The position numbers and the translations under genes are program-made. 64,000 nucleotides of DNA from an uncultured Flammeovirgaceae bacterium (lineage in GTDB: Bacteria; Bacteroidota; Bacteroidia; Cytophagales; Cyclobacteriaceae): NCBI GenBank assembly GCA_937883755.1, contig CAKZYA010000003.1:62001-126000 (forward strand), written 5' to 3'. This document shows positions 53,293 to 62,960 of the stretch, piece by piece. The notes below the pieces were generated by a model. It worked only from the letters and a program-made list of their open reading frames with translations, made no database searches and was not told the DNA's origin. Each line of letters opens with the position of its first letter. Position 1 is the first letter of the stretch.

Positions 53293-54746
53293 TAAAGTTC
53301 TTTTCTAAGCCGGGCTACCGGAATTTGCAGTTGTTCACGGTACTTAGCTACCGTTCGTCGGGCGATGTTATAGCCTTTATCTTTTAGTAATTTTTCCAGC
53401 TTATCATCCGAAAGAGGCTTGCGTTTATCTTCGTTATCGACTAATTCTTTTAAATAATTTTTTACTTCCCGGCTACTCACATCCTCACCCGAGTCGGTAG
53501 CAATACCTTCAGAGAAGAAATACTTGAGCTGATAGGTGCCGTACTCGGTTTGCACCGATTTACTATTCGCCACTCGCGAGACCGTAGAAATATCCATCCC
53601 AATTTCATTGGCAATATCCTTCAAAATCATCGGACGCAATTTACTTTCATCTCCGGTCAGAAAGAAATCATACTGATATTTTACGATCGTCTCCATCGTA
53701 TTCAGCAAAGTATTTTGCCGTTGCTTGATGGCATCAATAAACCATTTAGCTGAATCGAGCTTCTGCTTTACAAAAGAAACTTCTTCTTTAAGTTTTTTAT
53801 CCTTCTTATCGCTCTTATCATAAGCCTGCAACATATTTGAGTACGAACGACTGACTTTCAGTTCGGGTGCATTCTTAGAGTTTAGAGCGAGTTCTAGTTT
53901 GCCATTGTCGTTGGTGAGAATGTAATCAGGTATGACATACTGGGTGCGAGCCGCCAGACCAGTTTCTATCCCACCAGGCTTAGGGTTAAGTTTCGTAATG
54001 ATACTAATTGCCTCCCGTAGGGTATTTTCATCTACACCTAGTTTACGACAAATCTTATCAAAATGCTTTTTTGTGAACTCTTTGAAGTTATTTTCTAGAA
54101 TATCGATGGCCACTCGAGTGTAACGATCTTGATCAGGTTTGCGCTCTAGTTGTAATAGCAGGCATTCCTGAAGGCTGCGCGCTCCAATGCCCGGTGGATC
54201 AAACTGCTGAATCTTACTCAGGATTTCCTCCAGTTCTTCAGCGCTGGTATCAATATTGAGGGAAAAGGCCAAATCGTTCACGATGGCATCCAGGTCGCGC
54301 CGAATGTAACCGTCACTCTCAATACTGCCTATCAGCTGTAAGCCTATCTGCTGGCGGCGTTCATCTAGTCGGAGAAAGTTGAGTTGGGTAATGAGTTGCT
54401 CCACTAGCGAGACTGCGGTAGGCATGGGCAGGTCTTTATCATCCTCGTCGTTGTACGATCCGTCGCCCTGCATTTTATAGCCACTGAACTCATCTTCGGC
54501 CAGGTAATCTTCTACGCTAATTTCTTCTGAGTAATCTTCTTTCTCACTCTCGCCAAAGTCATCTTCCGCCTGAGCCGGAACTTCTTCCTCCTGGTCTCGG
54601 CCTTCCTCTAACGCGGGATTTACCTCTAATTCTTGCTCAATACGGGCTTCTAACTCAGCCGTAGGTATCTGGAGCAGCTTGATAAATTGGATCTGCTGCG
54701 GCGATAATCGTTGACTAAGTGTTTGGTTTAAACCAAGCTTTTGCAT
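53292..54746 (-). CDS. rpoN: RNA polymerase sigma-54 factor
   Basis: Alternative sigma factor requiring AAA+ activators. Region I is glutamine- and leucine-rich (LNQTLSQRLSPQQIQFIKLL, residues about 5-24), region II is acidic (about 50-95), then the core-binding domain and the HTH with DISTVSRVANSKSVQTEYGT. The RpoN box ARRTVAKYRE is at about 462-471 near the C-terminus. The length of 484 residues is normal. No activator is in the window. A PAP2-like gene follows with one-base overlap. Confidence 0.96.
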   Translation of the reverse strand: MQKLGLNQTLSQRLSPQQIQFIKLLQIPTAELEARIEQELEVNPALEEGRDQEEEVPAQAEDDFGESEKEDYSEEISVEDYLAEDEFSGYKMQGDGSYNDEDDKDLPMPTAVSLVEQLITQLNFLRLDERRQQIGLQLIGSIESDGYIRRDLDAIVNDLAFSLNIDTSAEELEEILSKIQQFDPPGIGARSLQECLLLQLERKPDQDRYTRVAIDILENNFKEFTKKHFDKICRKLGVDENTLREAISIITKLNPKPGGIETGLAARTQYVIPDYILTNDNGKLELALNSKNAPELKVSRSYSNMLQAYDKSDKKDKKLKEEVSFVKQKLDSAKWFIDAIKQRQNTLLNTMETIVKYQYDFFLTGDESKLRPMILKDIANEIGMDISTVSRVANSKSVQTEYGTYQLKYFFSEGIATDSGEDVSSREVKNYLKELVDNEDKRKPLSDDKLEKLLKDKGYNIARRTVAKYREQLQIPVARLRKEL

Positions 54747-54787
54747 ACTATTTTTTCATAATAAAAAGTAAGCCCTTTAGTAAGGCG

Positions 54788-54795
54788 CAAATTTA
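54788..54795 (-). promoter_or_regulatory. Possible -7 box of the rpoN promoter
   Basis: The minus strand reads TAAATTTG, fitting TAnnTTTG, about 42 bases upstream of the rpoN start. A TTG lies upstream but at a spacing of 11 rather than about 19 bases, so only the -7 element is supported. Confidence 0.4.
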
Positions 54796-54935
54796 TGATA
54801 TTATCACAAATCTTTGTTAAAAAGACCAAAATATCGTTGTTTTACGCCCTGTTTTACTACATCCGTAAGGTATTAACTAACATTACATCGGGGTAGTTTC
54901 GGCGTCATAATAACATATTATTTGCAGGTTTTAGT

Positions 54936-56390
54936 ATGCAAAACTTACGGTGGAAAATCAAGCGAGTACTTGCAGAAGGAGAGTCTGCAGTGGGTAAGTC
55001 AGTAGTAGTAAAAGGCTGGGTGCGAACCAAGCGGGGCAGTAAAAATGTGAACTTCATCGCACTAAATGATGGCTCAACCGTTCGGAACTTACAAGTGGTA
55101 GCTGACCCCGAGCAGGTTGATGAAGATATTTTGCGCCGCATCAATACCGGAGCTTGTCTGGCAGTAACAGGTAAACTTGTGGCTTCCCAAGGAAAAGGAC
55201 AAACGGTAGAATTGCCTGCTGAAACGATTGAAGTTCTGGGTGAAGCTGACCCAGATGAATATCCCTTACAGCCTAAAAAACACTCATTTGAATTTTTGCG
55301 AGAGATTGCCCACTTGCGTCCTCGCACCGCTACGTTCGGAGCGGTCTTCCGTTTGCGTCATGCCATGACGTTTGCTATTCATCAGTTTTTTCACGAGCGG
55401 GGATTCTTCAACCTGCATTCTCCGATTATTACGGGTTCAGACGCCGAAGGTGCCGGGGAAATGTTTCGGGTGACTACCTTAGATGCTAAAAAACCTCCGC
55501 TCAACGAAGAAGGTGAGATAGACTACAAGCAAGACTTTTTCGGGAAAGAAACCAACCTTACGGTTTCGGGGCAGCTAGAGGCAGAACTAGGCGCATTGGC
55601 TTTGTCCGATGTGTACACCTTCGGGCCAACCTTTCGGGCTGAGAACTCAAATACTTCTCGGCATTTAGCTGAGTTCTGGATGATTGAGCCAGAAATGGCT
55701 TTCTACGATCTAAACGATAATATGCAGTTGGCGCAGGAGTTTGTTCAGTACTTAGTACGCTTTGCTTTGGATAATTATGCTGATGACTTAGAGTTTCTGA
55801 ATCAGCGCCAGTTAGACGAGGAAAAGAACAAGAAAAAAGAGGAGCGTAGCGATATGTCGCTACTAGAACGCTTACAATTTGTGGTAGATAATGATTTCGA
55901 GCGAATTACTTACACCGAGGCAATTAATATACTGAGGAGCTCTAAGCCGAATAAGAAGAAAAAGTTTCAGTTTTTGATTGATGAGTGGGGGGCAGATTTG
56001 CAGTCGGAGCACGAACGGTTCTTGGTAGAAAAGCACTTTAAGAAGCCCGTGATTCTGTACAACTACCCCAAGGGAATTAAAGCATTTTACATGCGGCAGA
56101 ACGAAGACAATGAGACAGTTGCGGCTATGGATGTATTGTTCCCCGGTATCGGTGAAATCATTGGAGGTTCGCAGCGGGAGGAGCGGTTAGACAAGTTACA
56201 GCAGCGTATGGCGGAAATGGAGATTCCCGAACAGGAAATGTGGTGGTATCTGGAAACCCGTAAGTTCGGAACAGCTCCGCACAGTGGCTTTGGCATTGGC
56301 TTTGAGCGACTCATCATGTTCGTTACCGGAATGCAAAATATCCGCGATGTAATTCCATTCCCCCGTACCCCGCAGAATGCTGAATTTTAA
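54936..56390 (+). CDS. asnS: Asparagine--tRNA ligase
   Basis: Class II aminoacyl-tRNA synthetase charging tRNA-Asn. N-terminal OB-fold anticodon domain (about residues 1-120, with [20 protein letters not shown]), then motif 2 [20 protein letters not shown] and motif 3 [16 protein letters not shown]. An insertion with a charged stretch ([12 protein letters not shown]) lies before the catalytic C-terminal part. The length of 484 residues is in the usual range. Divergent from rpoN across about 190 bases. Confidence 0.96.
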   Translation: MQNLRWKIKRVLAEGESAVGKSVVVKGWVRTKRGSKNVNFIALNDGSTVRNLQVVADPEQVDEDILRRINTGACLAVTGKLVASQGKGQTVELPAETIEVLGEADPDEYPLQPKKHSFEFLREIAHLRPRTATFGAVFRLRHAMTFAIHQFFHERGFFNLHSPIITGSDAEGAGEMFRVTTLDAKKPPLNEEGEIDYKQDFFGKETNLTVSGQLEAELGALALSDVYTFGPTFRAENSNTSRHLAEFWMIEPEMAFYDLNDNMQLAQEFVQYLVRFALDNYADDLEFLNQRQLDEEKNKKKEERSDMSLLERLQFVVDNDFERITYTEAINILRSSKPNKKKKFQFLIDEWGADLQSEHERFLVEKHFKKPVILYNYPKGIKAFYMRQNEDNETVAAMDVLFPGIGEIIGGSQREERLDKLQQRMAEMEIPEQEMWWYLETRKFGTAPHSGFGIGFERLIMFVTGMQNIRDVIPFPRTPQNAEF

Positions 56391-56436
56391 TTCTACTGTA
56401 CTAATGTTTTCATGTATTCATGTGTTTATGTAGTTT

Positions 56437-56475
56437 GAACACCCGAACACCCGAACACCCGAACACCCGAACACC
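56437..56475 (+). repeat. 8-bp tandem repeat (GAACACCC, about five copies)
   Basis: Four complete GAACACCC units and a fifth lacking one base, ending exactly one base before the likely TTG start codon of the YdcF-family gene (56476). Such short tandem arrays can change copy number by slippage, which here would change the spacing between promoter, ribosome-binding site and start. Confidence 0.75.
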
Positions 56476-57231
56476 TTGTTCTTCATCCTCTCCAAAACGT
56501 TATATTTTCTGGTAATGCCGATTACGCTGGTAGTAATGGCGTTTTTGCTGTGTATTGTGTGGAAGCGGTATCGCAAGCTATTTTTTACTATGGGGTTTGC
56601 TTTGTTGTTACTCTTTACCAATACCTTTCTAAGTAATTTACTGCTGTTGGCTTGGGAAGTGTCTCCGCAACCCATTGCCTCTTTGCCTCAGTATCCGGTA
56701 GGAGTAGTGCTAGGCGGAATTACAACTGATAAAGAACCCCACGATCGTAGTCATGTAACAGGTGATGCTGATCGTATTCTGCATGCCGTTCAACTATACC
56801 GAGAGGGTAAAATTGAAAAGATTCTGCTGACGGGTGGTTCGGGGAAATTGTTAGTAGATAGTATTCCTGAAGCTATCTCTTTACAGCGAATTTTGCGTAA
56901 TGCCCAAATTCCTGAACGTGATATTTTGATAGAAGCAGCTTCTCGCAACACTCGTGAGAATGCGCTGAATAGTCAGAATATGTTGAAAGAAAATGGCATT
57001 ACCTCTAAGGTGCTTCTAATCACTTCGGCCTACCATATGCGCCGGGCTAAAGCCTGTTTCAAAAAGGTAGGAGTAGAAATTGACGGTTTCCCTGTGAGTA
57101 TGCGGGGGCAAGAGATCCAGTTTACTCCTGACTGGCTAATTATTCCCAGTTCTGGGGCCATCGGCAATTTTGAAGTAGTAATTCGAGAAATAGTCGGAAC
57201 AGTAGCCTACTGGGTAGCGGGGTATGTTTAG
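56476..57231 (+). CDS. YdcF/DUF218-family membrane protein
   Basis: Two N-terminal membrane helices (residues about 3-27 and 35-56) followed by a DUF218 domain: GVVLGGITTDKEPHD, AVQLYREGKIEKILLTGGSG, EAASRNTRENALNSQNML and the conserved LLITSAYHMRRAKACFKKVG. Members such as SanA and ElyC act in envelope biogenesis; this function is inferred. TTG at 56476 is the likely start, because FFILSKTLYFLVMP resembles family N-termini; ATG 56515 would cut into the first helix. An 8-bp tandem repeat abuts the start. Confidence 0.85.
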   Translation: MFFILSKTLYFLVMPITLVVMAFLLCIVWKRYRKLFFTMGFALLLLFTNTFLSNLLLLAWEVSPQPIASLPQYPVGVVLGGITTDKEPHDRSHVTGDADRILHAVQLYREGKIEKILLTGGSGKLLVDSIPEAISLQRILRNAQIPERDILIEAASRNTRENALNSQNMLKENGITSKVLLITSAYHMRRAKACFKKVGVEIDGFPVSMRGQEIQFTPDWLIIPSSGAIGNFEVVIREIVGTVAYWVAGYV

Positions 57232-57289
57232 AGGTTGCAATTCATTATGCTTACTGCTACATTGACCCAAAGAAACAACCTTACCTTTT

Positions 57290-58183
57290 ATGATTCACAC
57301 CCTTGACCTCCATTTTTTAGGTATACCGCAAGCCATCGCTAGCTTTTTGATAGAAACCTCTGATGGTCCAATTCTTATCGAAACTGGACCGTATTCTACT
57401 TACGATAATTTAAGGTTGGCTGTTCAAAAAGCGGGCTTTGATCTGGCGGATATTCAACACGTTCTGCTTACGCATATTCACTTTGACCACGCTGGAGCTG
57501 CTTGGGCTTTAGCCGAGCAAGGAGCAAAAATTTATGTTCATCCGTTCGGGGTTCGGCATTTGGCAAGCCCTCAGAAATTATGGGAGTCAGCCAAGCGAAT
57601 TTATCAGGATGAAATGGATCGGCTTTGGGGTGAAATGAAACCTATTCCCGAAAGTCAACTGCAAGCAGTAGAAGATGGAAATGAACTTACTTTTGACGAT
57701 ACCAAAATAATCGCTCATCATACTCCGGGTCATGCCGTTCACCATATTGCGTATCAGTTAGGTGATGTGATATTTACTGGCGATGTAGGCGGAGTTCAGA
57801 TTAACGGTGGATTAGTGGAACCGCCTTGCCCTCCACCCGATATTAATTTAGAAGATTGGCAAAACTCCATTCAGCTACTGAGGGGACTAGACCCACGAGC
57901 TTTGTATCTCACTCATTTTGGTCGAGTTGAGAATATAGACACCCATTTGAATCATTTAGAGGAACAATTACTGGATTGGGCTGAGTGGATTAAGGAAAGA
58001 ATAGAAGCCGGACAATCTTCTGAAGAACTGGTTCCTCAGTTTCAAGCCTACGTGGCTGATCAGCTTCGAACGAAAGGAGCTGATGAAGAAACCATACAAC
58101 AGTACGAAGCGGCCAACCCTTCCTGGATGAGCGTAGCTGGATTGATGCGATATTGGAAGAAAAAGGGGCTAATTGAAAGGTGA
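57290..58183 (+). CDS. MBL-fold metallo-hydrolase
   Basis: Metallo-beta-lactamase-fold hydrolase. The zinc motif HxHxDH is in LLTHIHFDHAGAAWAL (residues about 60-75), followed by the later ligands in HHTPGHAVHHIAYQ, FTGDVGGVQ and LTHFGRVENI. A C-terminal helical part (about residues 220-297) may aid dimerisation. No signal peptide is seen, so it is cytoplasmic. The substrate is unknown; glyoxalase-II- or lactonase-like roles are possible. Confidence 0.88.
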   Translation: MIHTLDLHFLGIPQAIASFLIETSDGPILIETGPYSTYDNLRLAVQKAGFDLADIQHVLLTHIHFDHAGAAWALAEQGAKIYVHPFGVRHLASPQKLWESAKRIYQDEMDRLWGEMKPIPESQLQAVEDGNELTFDDTKIIAHHTPGHAVHHIAYQLGDVIFTGDVGGVQINGGLVEPPCPPPDINLEDWQNSIQLLRGLDPRALYLTHFGRVENIDTHLNHLEEQLLDWAEWIKERIEAGQSSEELVPQFQAYVADQLRTKGADEETIQQYEAANPSWMSVAGLMRYWKKKGLIER

Positions 58184-58305
58184 AAATTGACAATGGAAAG
58201 TTGGTAGTTCTCAATTATGTGCTACCTAACTACAACTAGTTTTTACCGACTGGCTAATGCAAGTTTGCCTACATCATCACTAACCAGTAACATTGAAGTA
58301 AACAG

Positions 58306-59550
58306 ATGGAAAAAATACTATCGGTACTATTTATCAGTGCTTTCCTTCTCTCTTGTAATCAGAAACCAGCGTCTGAAAATCCTAAGAGTGAACTTGGTAG
58401 CATACAAGATTCTCTCTCCTCTGAGTTAAATGAAATACAAGCCAACTGAGTAATCAATGGTTTCTCGGTGGCTATTGTGAATGAGGACGAGGTGCTGTAT
58501 CAAAATGGGTTTGGGGTTTCAGATATTTCAAACGACGCTCCCTATTCAGAAAACACTCTGCAAAATATTGCTTCAGTATCCAAAACTCTGATTGGAATTG
58601 CGTTGCTAAAGGCTCAAGAGATGGGAAAACTAAATCTGGACGATCCTATCTCTAAATTCTTAACTTTTGATGTCAAGAACCCCGATTTTCCTGACCAAGC
58701 AATCACGATACGGCATCTGGCAACCCATACTTCTTCAATTACTGACGGAGATATTTACGGAGAAAAATCGTATATCCTAAAATCTCCTAGGGATAGTATT
58801 CAGTCCGATTCAATAAAGATTCCCGAAGAGTTTAATCCTCCTTCGGATCATACGTCTATGCAAGTATTCTTAGAGAGTCTGCTCAGTGAAAAAGGGAAGT
58901 GGTATTCCCAAGAAGTATTCCTGAATGAAACTCCGGGCCAACTGTTTGAATATACTAATTTGGGAGCCACCTTAGCGGCGCTTGTCTTAGAAGCTGCCAC
59001 TGGAGAAAAATACAGCGAGTTTACGAAGAAACACATTTTAGAACCCTTAAAAATGGAATCTTCGGGATGGTATTTTGATGAAATAGACTTTTCCAGGCAC
59101 ACGAAATTATACGCCAGCAAAACGGAGCAAATACCCTTCTATTCCCTCATCACCTATCCAGATGGTGGGTTAATCACATCCATCAGTGATTTGAGCAAAT
59201 ATCTGGTTGAGCTGATCCGGGGTTATTCCGGAAATGGAACACTGTTGACAGAAGCTAGCTATAGTGAATTGTACAAACTGCAACTAGGTGACGAAAACTT
59301 TGAAGAGCGTGATGCCGAAAGCCCTTACAACGATGAGTATAATTTTGGCATTTTTATTGGGTTCTCAGCCCAAGACTACGTAGGCCATACGGGAGGAGAT
59401 CCAGGGGTATCGTCTTTTATGTTTTTTAACACAAAAAATAAAATCGGACGAATCTTACTGATAAATACTGATTTGACTAGTGATGAGGGTGTTCAGCAGT
59501 TTTTCTCCATATGGGATAAACTAGAAGAATACCAGCAAAAACTAAACTAA
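58306..59550 (+). pseudogene. Serine hydrolase (beta-lactamase/PBP family) lipoprotein gene with in-frame TGA
   Basis: ATG 58306 gives a lipoprotein signal (MEKILSVLFISAFLLSCNQK, Cys17). The frame reaches ELNEIQAN and then TGA at 58447-58449. It continues in the same frame as VINGFSVAIVNEDEVLYQNG and then a complete beta-lactamase-family domain: SVSK (NIASVSKTLIG), the YTN motif (FEYTNLGATLAALVLE) and VGHTGGDPGVSSFMF. GGA to TGA is the simplest explanation. An internal start (for example near 58468) would give a domain without signal. Otherwise the gene is intact, suggesting recent inactivation or a sequencing error. Confidence 0.75.
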
Positions 59551-59624
59551 GCCAGTAGAATAGATGGTTTACTCAGCCTCCAATTATTCATTTTCAATTT
59601 TCCCCTGTCAATTTTCAACTACCT

Positions 59625-60701
59625 TCAGTAACTGCTTTCGTTTAACTCTGTTTTGCCGCGGTATGTCCAGTAGATTAATGAGGTGTAGCCGATCACGAAA
59701 GGTAGCCCCCAAATAGCTACCCAGAACATGGTTCGTAAAGTGTATTGACTAGAGGAGCCATTGTAAATATCAATATTAAAGTCGGGCGATAGATTAGATA
59801 CCAGCATGTTGGGAAAAATGCCCAGGGCGAATAGTAGTACGATAGCGGTAATCGTACAGGCTGAGGAAATAAACCCTTGCATCGGTTTATCTTTCGCTAG
59901 AGCCCGAGGAATGTTGGCGATAGAGAGCACATTAAGTATGACAATGAGCCAGGCAACTACTGAAACCAGCGTTTGATGCTGCCGAACCAACTCGTGCGAT
60001 TCACCGGGCACATCTGCTAGGCCAAAGGAGAAATTGGCAATCATCGTTGGTTGCAAGTAGAGAGTTGCAGCCGTAGTTATGGTAAACATTATGAGGAAAA
60101 CTAAGTAAGCATTCTTGGCCCAGCGTTGCACCTGAGCTTGCAAATCCCCCTGCGTTTTTAGGTTAAGGTACATCGCGCCATGCATGGTAAACATCGCTAG
60201 GTTGAAGAAACCAGTGAGCAGTGTATACGGGCTAATCAAATCTAGAAAGCTGCCTTGGTGAACTTTACTGGCATCAATAGCAAAGCCGACTACCACATTA
60301 CCAATAGCAATACCAAATAGAATAGCGGCGATAATAGAACCCAAACTAAACCCTGTATCCCAGGTGCTTCGCCATCTTTTGCTAGGTTCTTTGCTTCTAA
60401 ACTCAATAGATACTGCCCGGAAAATTAGCGCAATCAGCAGTAGCATGAACGGTAGATAAAAGCCTGAGAAGGCCGTTGCGTATACTTCCGGAAAAGCCGC
60501 GAATAATGCACCACCCGCTGTAATCAACCAAACTTCATTACCATCCCATACAGGACCGATAGAATTGAGCATAATTCGCCGATTGGTATCGCCTTTACTC
60601 AGCAGGTGCAACGCTCCTACCCCCAAATCAAACCCATCCAGAATGGCGTAACCAATCAGCAATAAACCGATAATGATGTACCAGATGACATTGTAGTCCA
60701 T
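59625..60701 (-). CDS. cydB: Cytochrome bd ubiquinol oxidase subunit II
   Basis: Inner-membrane subunit of the bd oxidase, which reduces oxygen to water with quinol. Typical N-terminus MDYNVIWYIIIGLLLIGYAI followed by LDGFDLGVG, then GPVWDGNEVWLITAGGALFA and AFPEVYATAFSGFYLP; about eight helices. The start is set at ATG 60701: an in-frame extension to 60749 would add 16 residues encoded by the intergenic ATGA-rich repeat and is unlike CydB. It lies downstream of cydA across a hairpin-forming gap. Confidence 0.95.
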   Translation of the reverse strand: MDYNVIWYIIIGLLLIGYAILDGFDLGVGALHLLSKGDTNRRIMLNSIGPVWDGNEVWLITAGGALFAAFPEVYATAFSGFYLPFMLLLIALIFRAVSIEFRSKEPSKRWRSTWDTGFSLGSIIAAILFGIAIGNVVVGFAIDASKVHQGSFLDLISPYTLLTGFFNLAMFTMHGAMYLNLKTQGDLQAQVQRWAKNAYLVFLIMFTITTAATLYLQPTMIANFSFGLADVPGESHELVRQHQTLVSVVAWLIVILNVLSIANIPRALAKDKPMQGFISSACTITAIVLLFALGIFPNMLVSNLSPDFNIDIYNGSSSQYTLRTMFWVAIWGLPFVIGYTSLIYWTYRGKTELNESSY

Positions 60702-60708
60702 AATCAAA

Positions 60709-60785
60709 TGATGATTGATGATGAATGAGTAATGAATGATGAGAGACAATTTCCATTAGTCATTATTCATTACTCATCAGTCATT
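60709..60785. repeat. Intergenic inverted-repeat region (ATGA-rich family), site 3, between cydA and cydB
   Basis: ATGAGTAATGAAT (60725-60737) pairs perfectly with ATTCATTACTCAT (60765-60777). The right arm runs over the stop codon of cydA (60777-60779) and encodes part of its C-terminus. In the cyd mRNA it could form a hairpin in front of cydB. Further ATGATGATTG words lie at 60709-60724. Confidence 0.6.
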
Positions 60786-62183
60786 AAAACTAGTTAGTTT
60801 CTTCACAGCATCTACTCGTTCACCCTTTTGCGAATATCCTGCTTCGGGAGCAAGAGTATGATCTTCCGGCCCATGTTTGATTTCCCGATCTAATACATAA
60901 AGCCAGACGAAAAAAAGTAAGGCGTACACGATAGCAAATAAGATCAATGAAATTAAAACCTCAGGGGCTTGCACCGACTCGGACAATCCGTCTTTGGTAC
61001 GGAGTAATCCTTGCACAATCCAGGGCTGACGGCCTCGTTCAGCGGAATACCATCCGGCCTGGTTGGCAATGACGGGCAAGGCTACCATCGGAATAAATAG
61101 GCGCATCAACCAGGTTTTATCAAACAATGCTTTTCGCCAAAGTAAAAACAAGCTCAACAGCGTAACTCCAATAAACAAGCCGCCTAGCCCTACCATCAAA
61201 TGATACGACTGAAAGACCTGAGCTACTGGCGGCCAATCTTCTTCAGGAAATTGATCTAGTCCCGTGACTTCGGCATCCAAATCTTCGTACAGCAGCCAAC
61301 TCAGCATTCCTGGAATTTCCAAAGCTACTGTTTTTTGCTTTTCGGGATCAGTATAGCCAACAATTGCCAAAGGGGCGCGGGTTTGGGTTTCGTACAACCC
61401 TTCAAAAGCCGCCAGCTTAGCCGGCTGGTATTCTCCCACTACTTGCGCGTGATTGTGTCCGATAAGTGGTTGAGCTAATGAAGCTACGGCAGCGACAATG
61501 AGGGCGATGGTGAACGAACGATAGGCAAACTCTAAATTTCTCTTTTTGACGATAAAGTAAGCCGATACACTCAGCACCAGAAATGCTCCCTGAACGAAAG
61601 CACCAACAACCGAGTGAGAGAACCGAACCATCGACGATGGATTAAATACTACTGCCCAAAAATCGGTAATTACGGCTCGGGTGTAGCCATCTACCGTAGT
61701 TGCTAGCTCATACGCTACCGGGGTTTGTTGCCAGGAATTGGCCACTACAATCCAGAAGGCTGACATCATTGAGCCTAGTGCGACCATGCAGGTAGAAAAT
61801 AGGTGAACACCGGGTTTTACTTTGTTCCAACCAAACAGCAAAATAGCCAGGAAGCCCGATTCCAGAAAAAAAGCAAAAACGCCCTCAGCCGCTAAAGGCG
61901 AACCGAAAATATCTCCGACAAAACGAGAGTACCTTGCCCAGTTAGTACCAAACTCAAATTCCATAACAATACCCGTGGCTACGCCGATAGAGAAATTAGC
62001 CGCAAAGATTTTTATCCAGAAACGAGTAATCGACTCGTATACCTTCTTTCGGGTGAAAAAATACAGCGACTCATAGATCACCAGCAGCAATCCCATCCCG
62101 ATGCTAAAGGGCGGGAAGATATAGTGAAACATGATGGTGAAGGCAAACTGAAGGCGAGAGAGGAATTCTACGTCAAGGTTCAT
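60777..62183 (-). CDS. cydA: Cytochrome bd ubiquinol oxidase subunit I
   Basis: Heme-bearing subunit of the bd oxidase. Conserved N-terminus [20 protein letters not shown] with His20 (high-spin heme b ligand), His190 in [12 protein letters not shown] (low-spin heme b558 ligand position), the Met in [10 protein letters not shown], and [18 protein letters not shown]. Proton-channel Glu100 and Glu108 lie in [15 protein letters not shown]. At 468 residues it has a shorter quinol loop than E. coli CydA, typical of the short-Q-loop form. The stop codon is inside a repeat arm. Confidence 0.95.
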   Translation of the reverse strand: MNLDVEFLSRLQFAFTIMFHYIFPPFSIGMGLLLVIYESLYFFTRKKVYESITRFWIKIFAANFSIGVATGIVMEFEFGTNWARYSRFVGDIFGSPLAAEGVFAFFLESGFLAILLFGWNKVKPGVHLFSTCMVALGSMMSAFWIVVANSWQQTPVAYELATTVDGYTRAVITDFWAVVFNPSSMVRFSHSVVGAFVQGAFLVLSVSAYFIVKKRNLEFAYRSFTIALIVAAVASLAQPLIGHNHAQVVGEYQPAKLAAFEGLYETQTRAPLAIVGYTDPEKQKTVALEIPGMLSWLLYEDLDAEVTGLDQFPEEDWPPVAQVFQSYHLMVGLGGLFIGVTLLSLFLLWRKALFDKTWLMRLFIPMVALPVIANQAGWYSAERGRQPWIVQGLLRTKDGLSESVQAPEVLISLILFAIVYALLFFVWLYVLDREIKHGPEDHTLAPEAGYSQKGERVDAVKKLTSFND

Positions 62184-62373
62184 GACGGGAGCGGTGAGCG
62201 CGTAAATACCAAATTAAAGTAATTGTTCCGAAGAGAATACCGAGGGCTGCTTTCCACCACTTGGTTGCCGGAAGCCACTGTTCTAGGCCGGGAATCCGGG
62301 TAATCAGAAAGTAGAGCACCATCAGGCCGAGGGCTAACAAAAAAAGCCGTTGGATGGAAGAAAGTGTGTTCAC
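62173..62373 (-). CDS. Small two-helix membrane protein at the head of the cyd operon
   Basis: From GTG 62373, 66 residues with two membrane helices (about 8-25 and 42-59) and a basic C-terminus (RAHRSRHEP). It overlaps cydA by 11 bases, suggesting coupled translation. The GTG start is preferred because a promoter box lies at 62396-62403 directly upstream; a longer TTG start (62406) would begin inside that box. No known family recognised. It could be an assembly or accessory peptide of the bd oxidase, by position only. Confidence 0.65.
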   Translation of the reverse strand: MNTLSSIQRLFLLALGLMVLYFLITRIPGLEQWLPATKWWKAALGILFGTITLIWYLRAHRSRHEP

Positions 62374-62395
62374 AAGAATACGGCTTGGGTCAGGG

Positions 62396-62425
62396 CAAAG
62401 GTACAACCCAGCTATTCTGAGGCAA
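62396..62425 (-). promoter_or_regulatory. Bacteroidota-type promoter of the cyd operon
   Basis: On the minus strand a TTG (62423-62425) is followed after 19 bases by TACCTTTG (62396-62403), matching both the -33 (TTG) and -7 (TAnnTTTG) elements at their usual spacing. It lies directly upstream of the small membrane protein gene and of cydA-cydB. Confidence 0.65.
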
Positions 62426-62442
62426 GAAAAATCTACGCTATT

Positions 62443-62946
62443 TTATCTCCACATAAGAGAGGTATTCGCCAATGGATTGATAGTACGCTTTTGCTCAAAA
62501 GAAGCAGGATCGTTCCACCAATCGGAGTAGGCTTGTACTGCTTCTAATACTTCTTCGTCGGTAGCTGATTGCCCTTCATTACGTTGAGTTGGAGAGTTGA
62601 TTAAAATAGGATTTAGTGAAGGGTATCGCTCGATAGAAGTAAGTTCTTGTCCATGGCTAACGCGAATACTTTCAATTGTCCAAAGCAAACATTCACCCAA
62701 CCTTAATTTTTGAGGAAGAAATGAAGAAACCGGGTTAGTAGGGAAAGCTGAAATTTCTTCCAGACTATTGGCGTAGCGAAGCAATTCAGATATTTGCTCC
62801 GGCTGAAAATTAGGAATAGGTTGGTTCTGGCTGTATTCGCCGCTTCGTAACGACTTAACAAATTGATCTACCGACGGGGCGTTGGGATTGAATTCTTCTT
62901 CCTGACAAGCAACCAGTATCAGCAATAAGAAAAGTAGCTTCTTCAT
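62443..62946 (-). CDS. Lipoprotein, possibly DUF4943-like
   Basis: Lipoprotein signal with lipobox LVAC (Cys14) followed by QEEEF, an acidic start typical of surface-exported lipoproteins. The rest (SVDQFVKSLRSGEYSQ, LRLGECLLWTIESIR, AVQAYSDWWND) is helical and resembles small Bacteroidota lipoproteins grouped as DUF4943; that assignment is from memory of the pattern. It is 14 bases downstream of another lipoprotein gene on the same strand, so they probably form a pair. Confidence 0.7.
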   Translation of the reverse strand: MKKLLFLLLILVACQEEEFNPNAPSVDQFVKSLRSGEYSQNQPIPNFQPEQISELLRYANSLEEISAFPTNPVSSFLPQKLRLGECLLWTIESIRVSHGQELTSIERYPSLNPILINSPTQRNEGQSATDEEVLEAVQAYSDWWNDPASFEQKRTINPLANTSLMWR

Positions 62947-62960
62947 AATAGCTCTCTTTA

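Noticed and set aside
56437-56475. A CRISPR or mobile-element end at the GAACACCC repeats
   Set aside because: Units are 8 bp and directly adjacent without spacers; this is a simple tandem repeat.
60702-60749. Longer CydB start giving 16 extra N-terminal residues
   Set aside because: The extra codons are made of the ATGA-rich intergenic repeat and the sequence is unlike CydB; ATG 60701 gives the family N-terminus.
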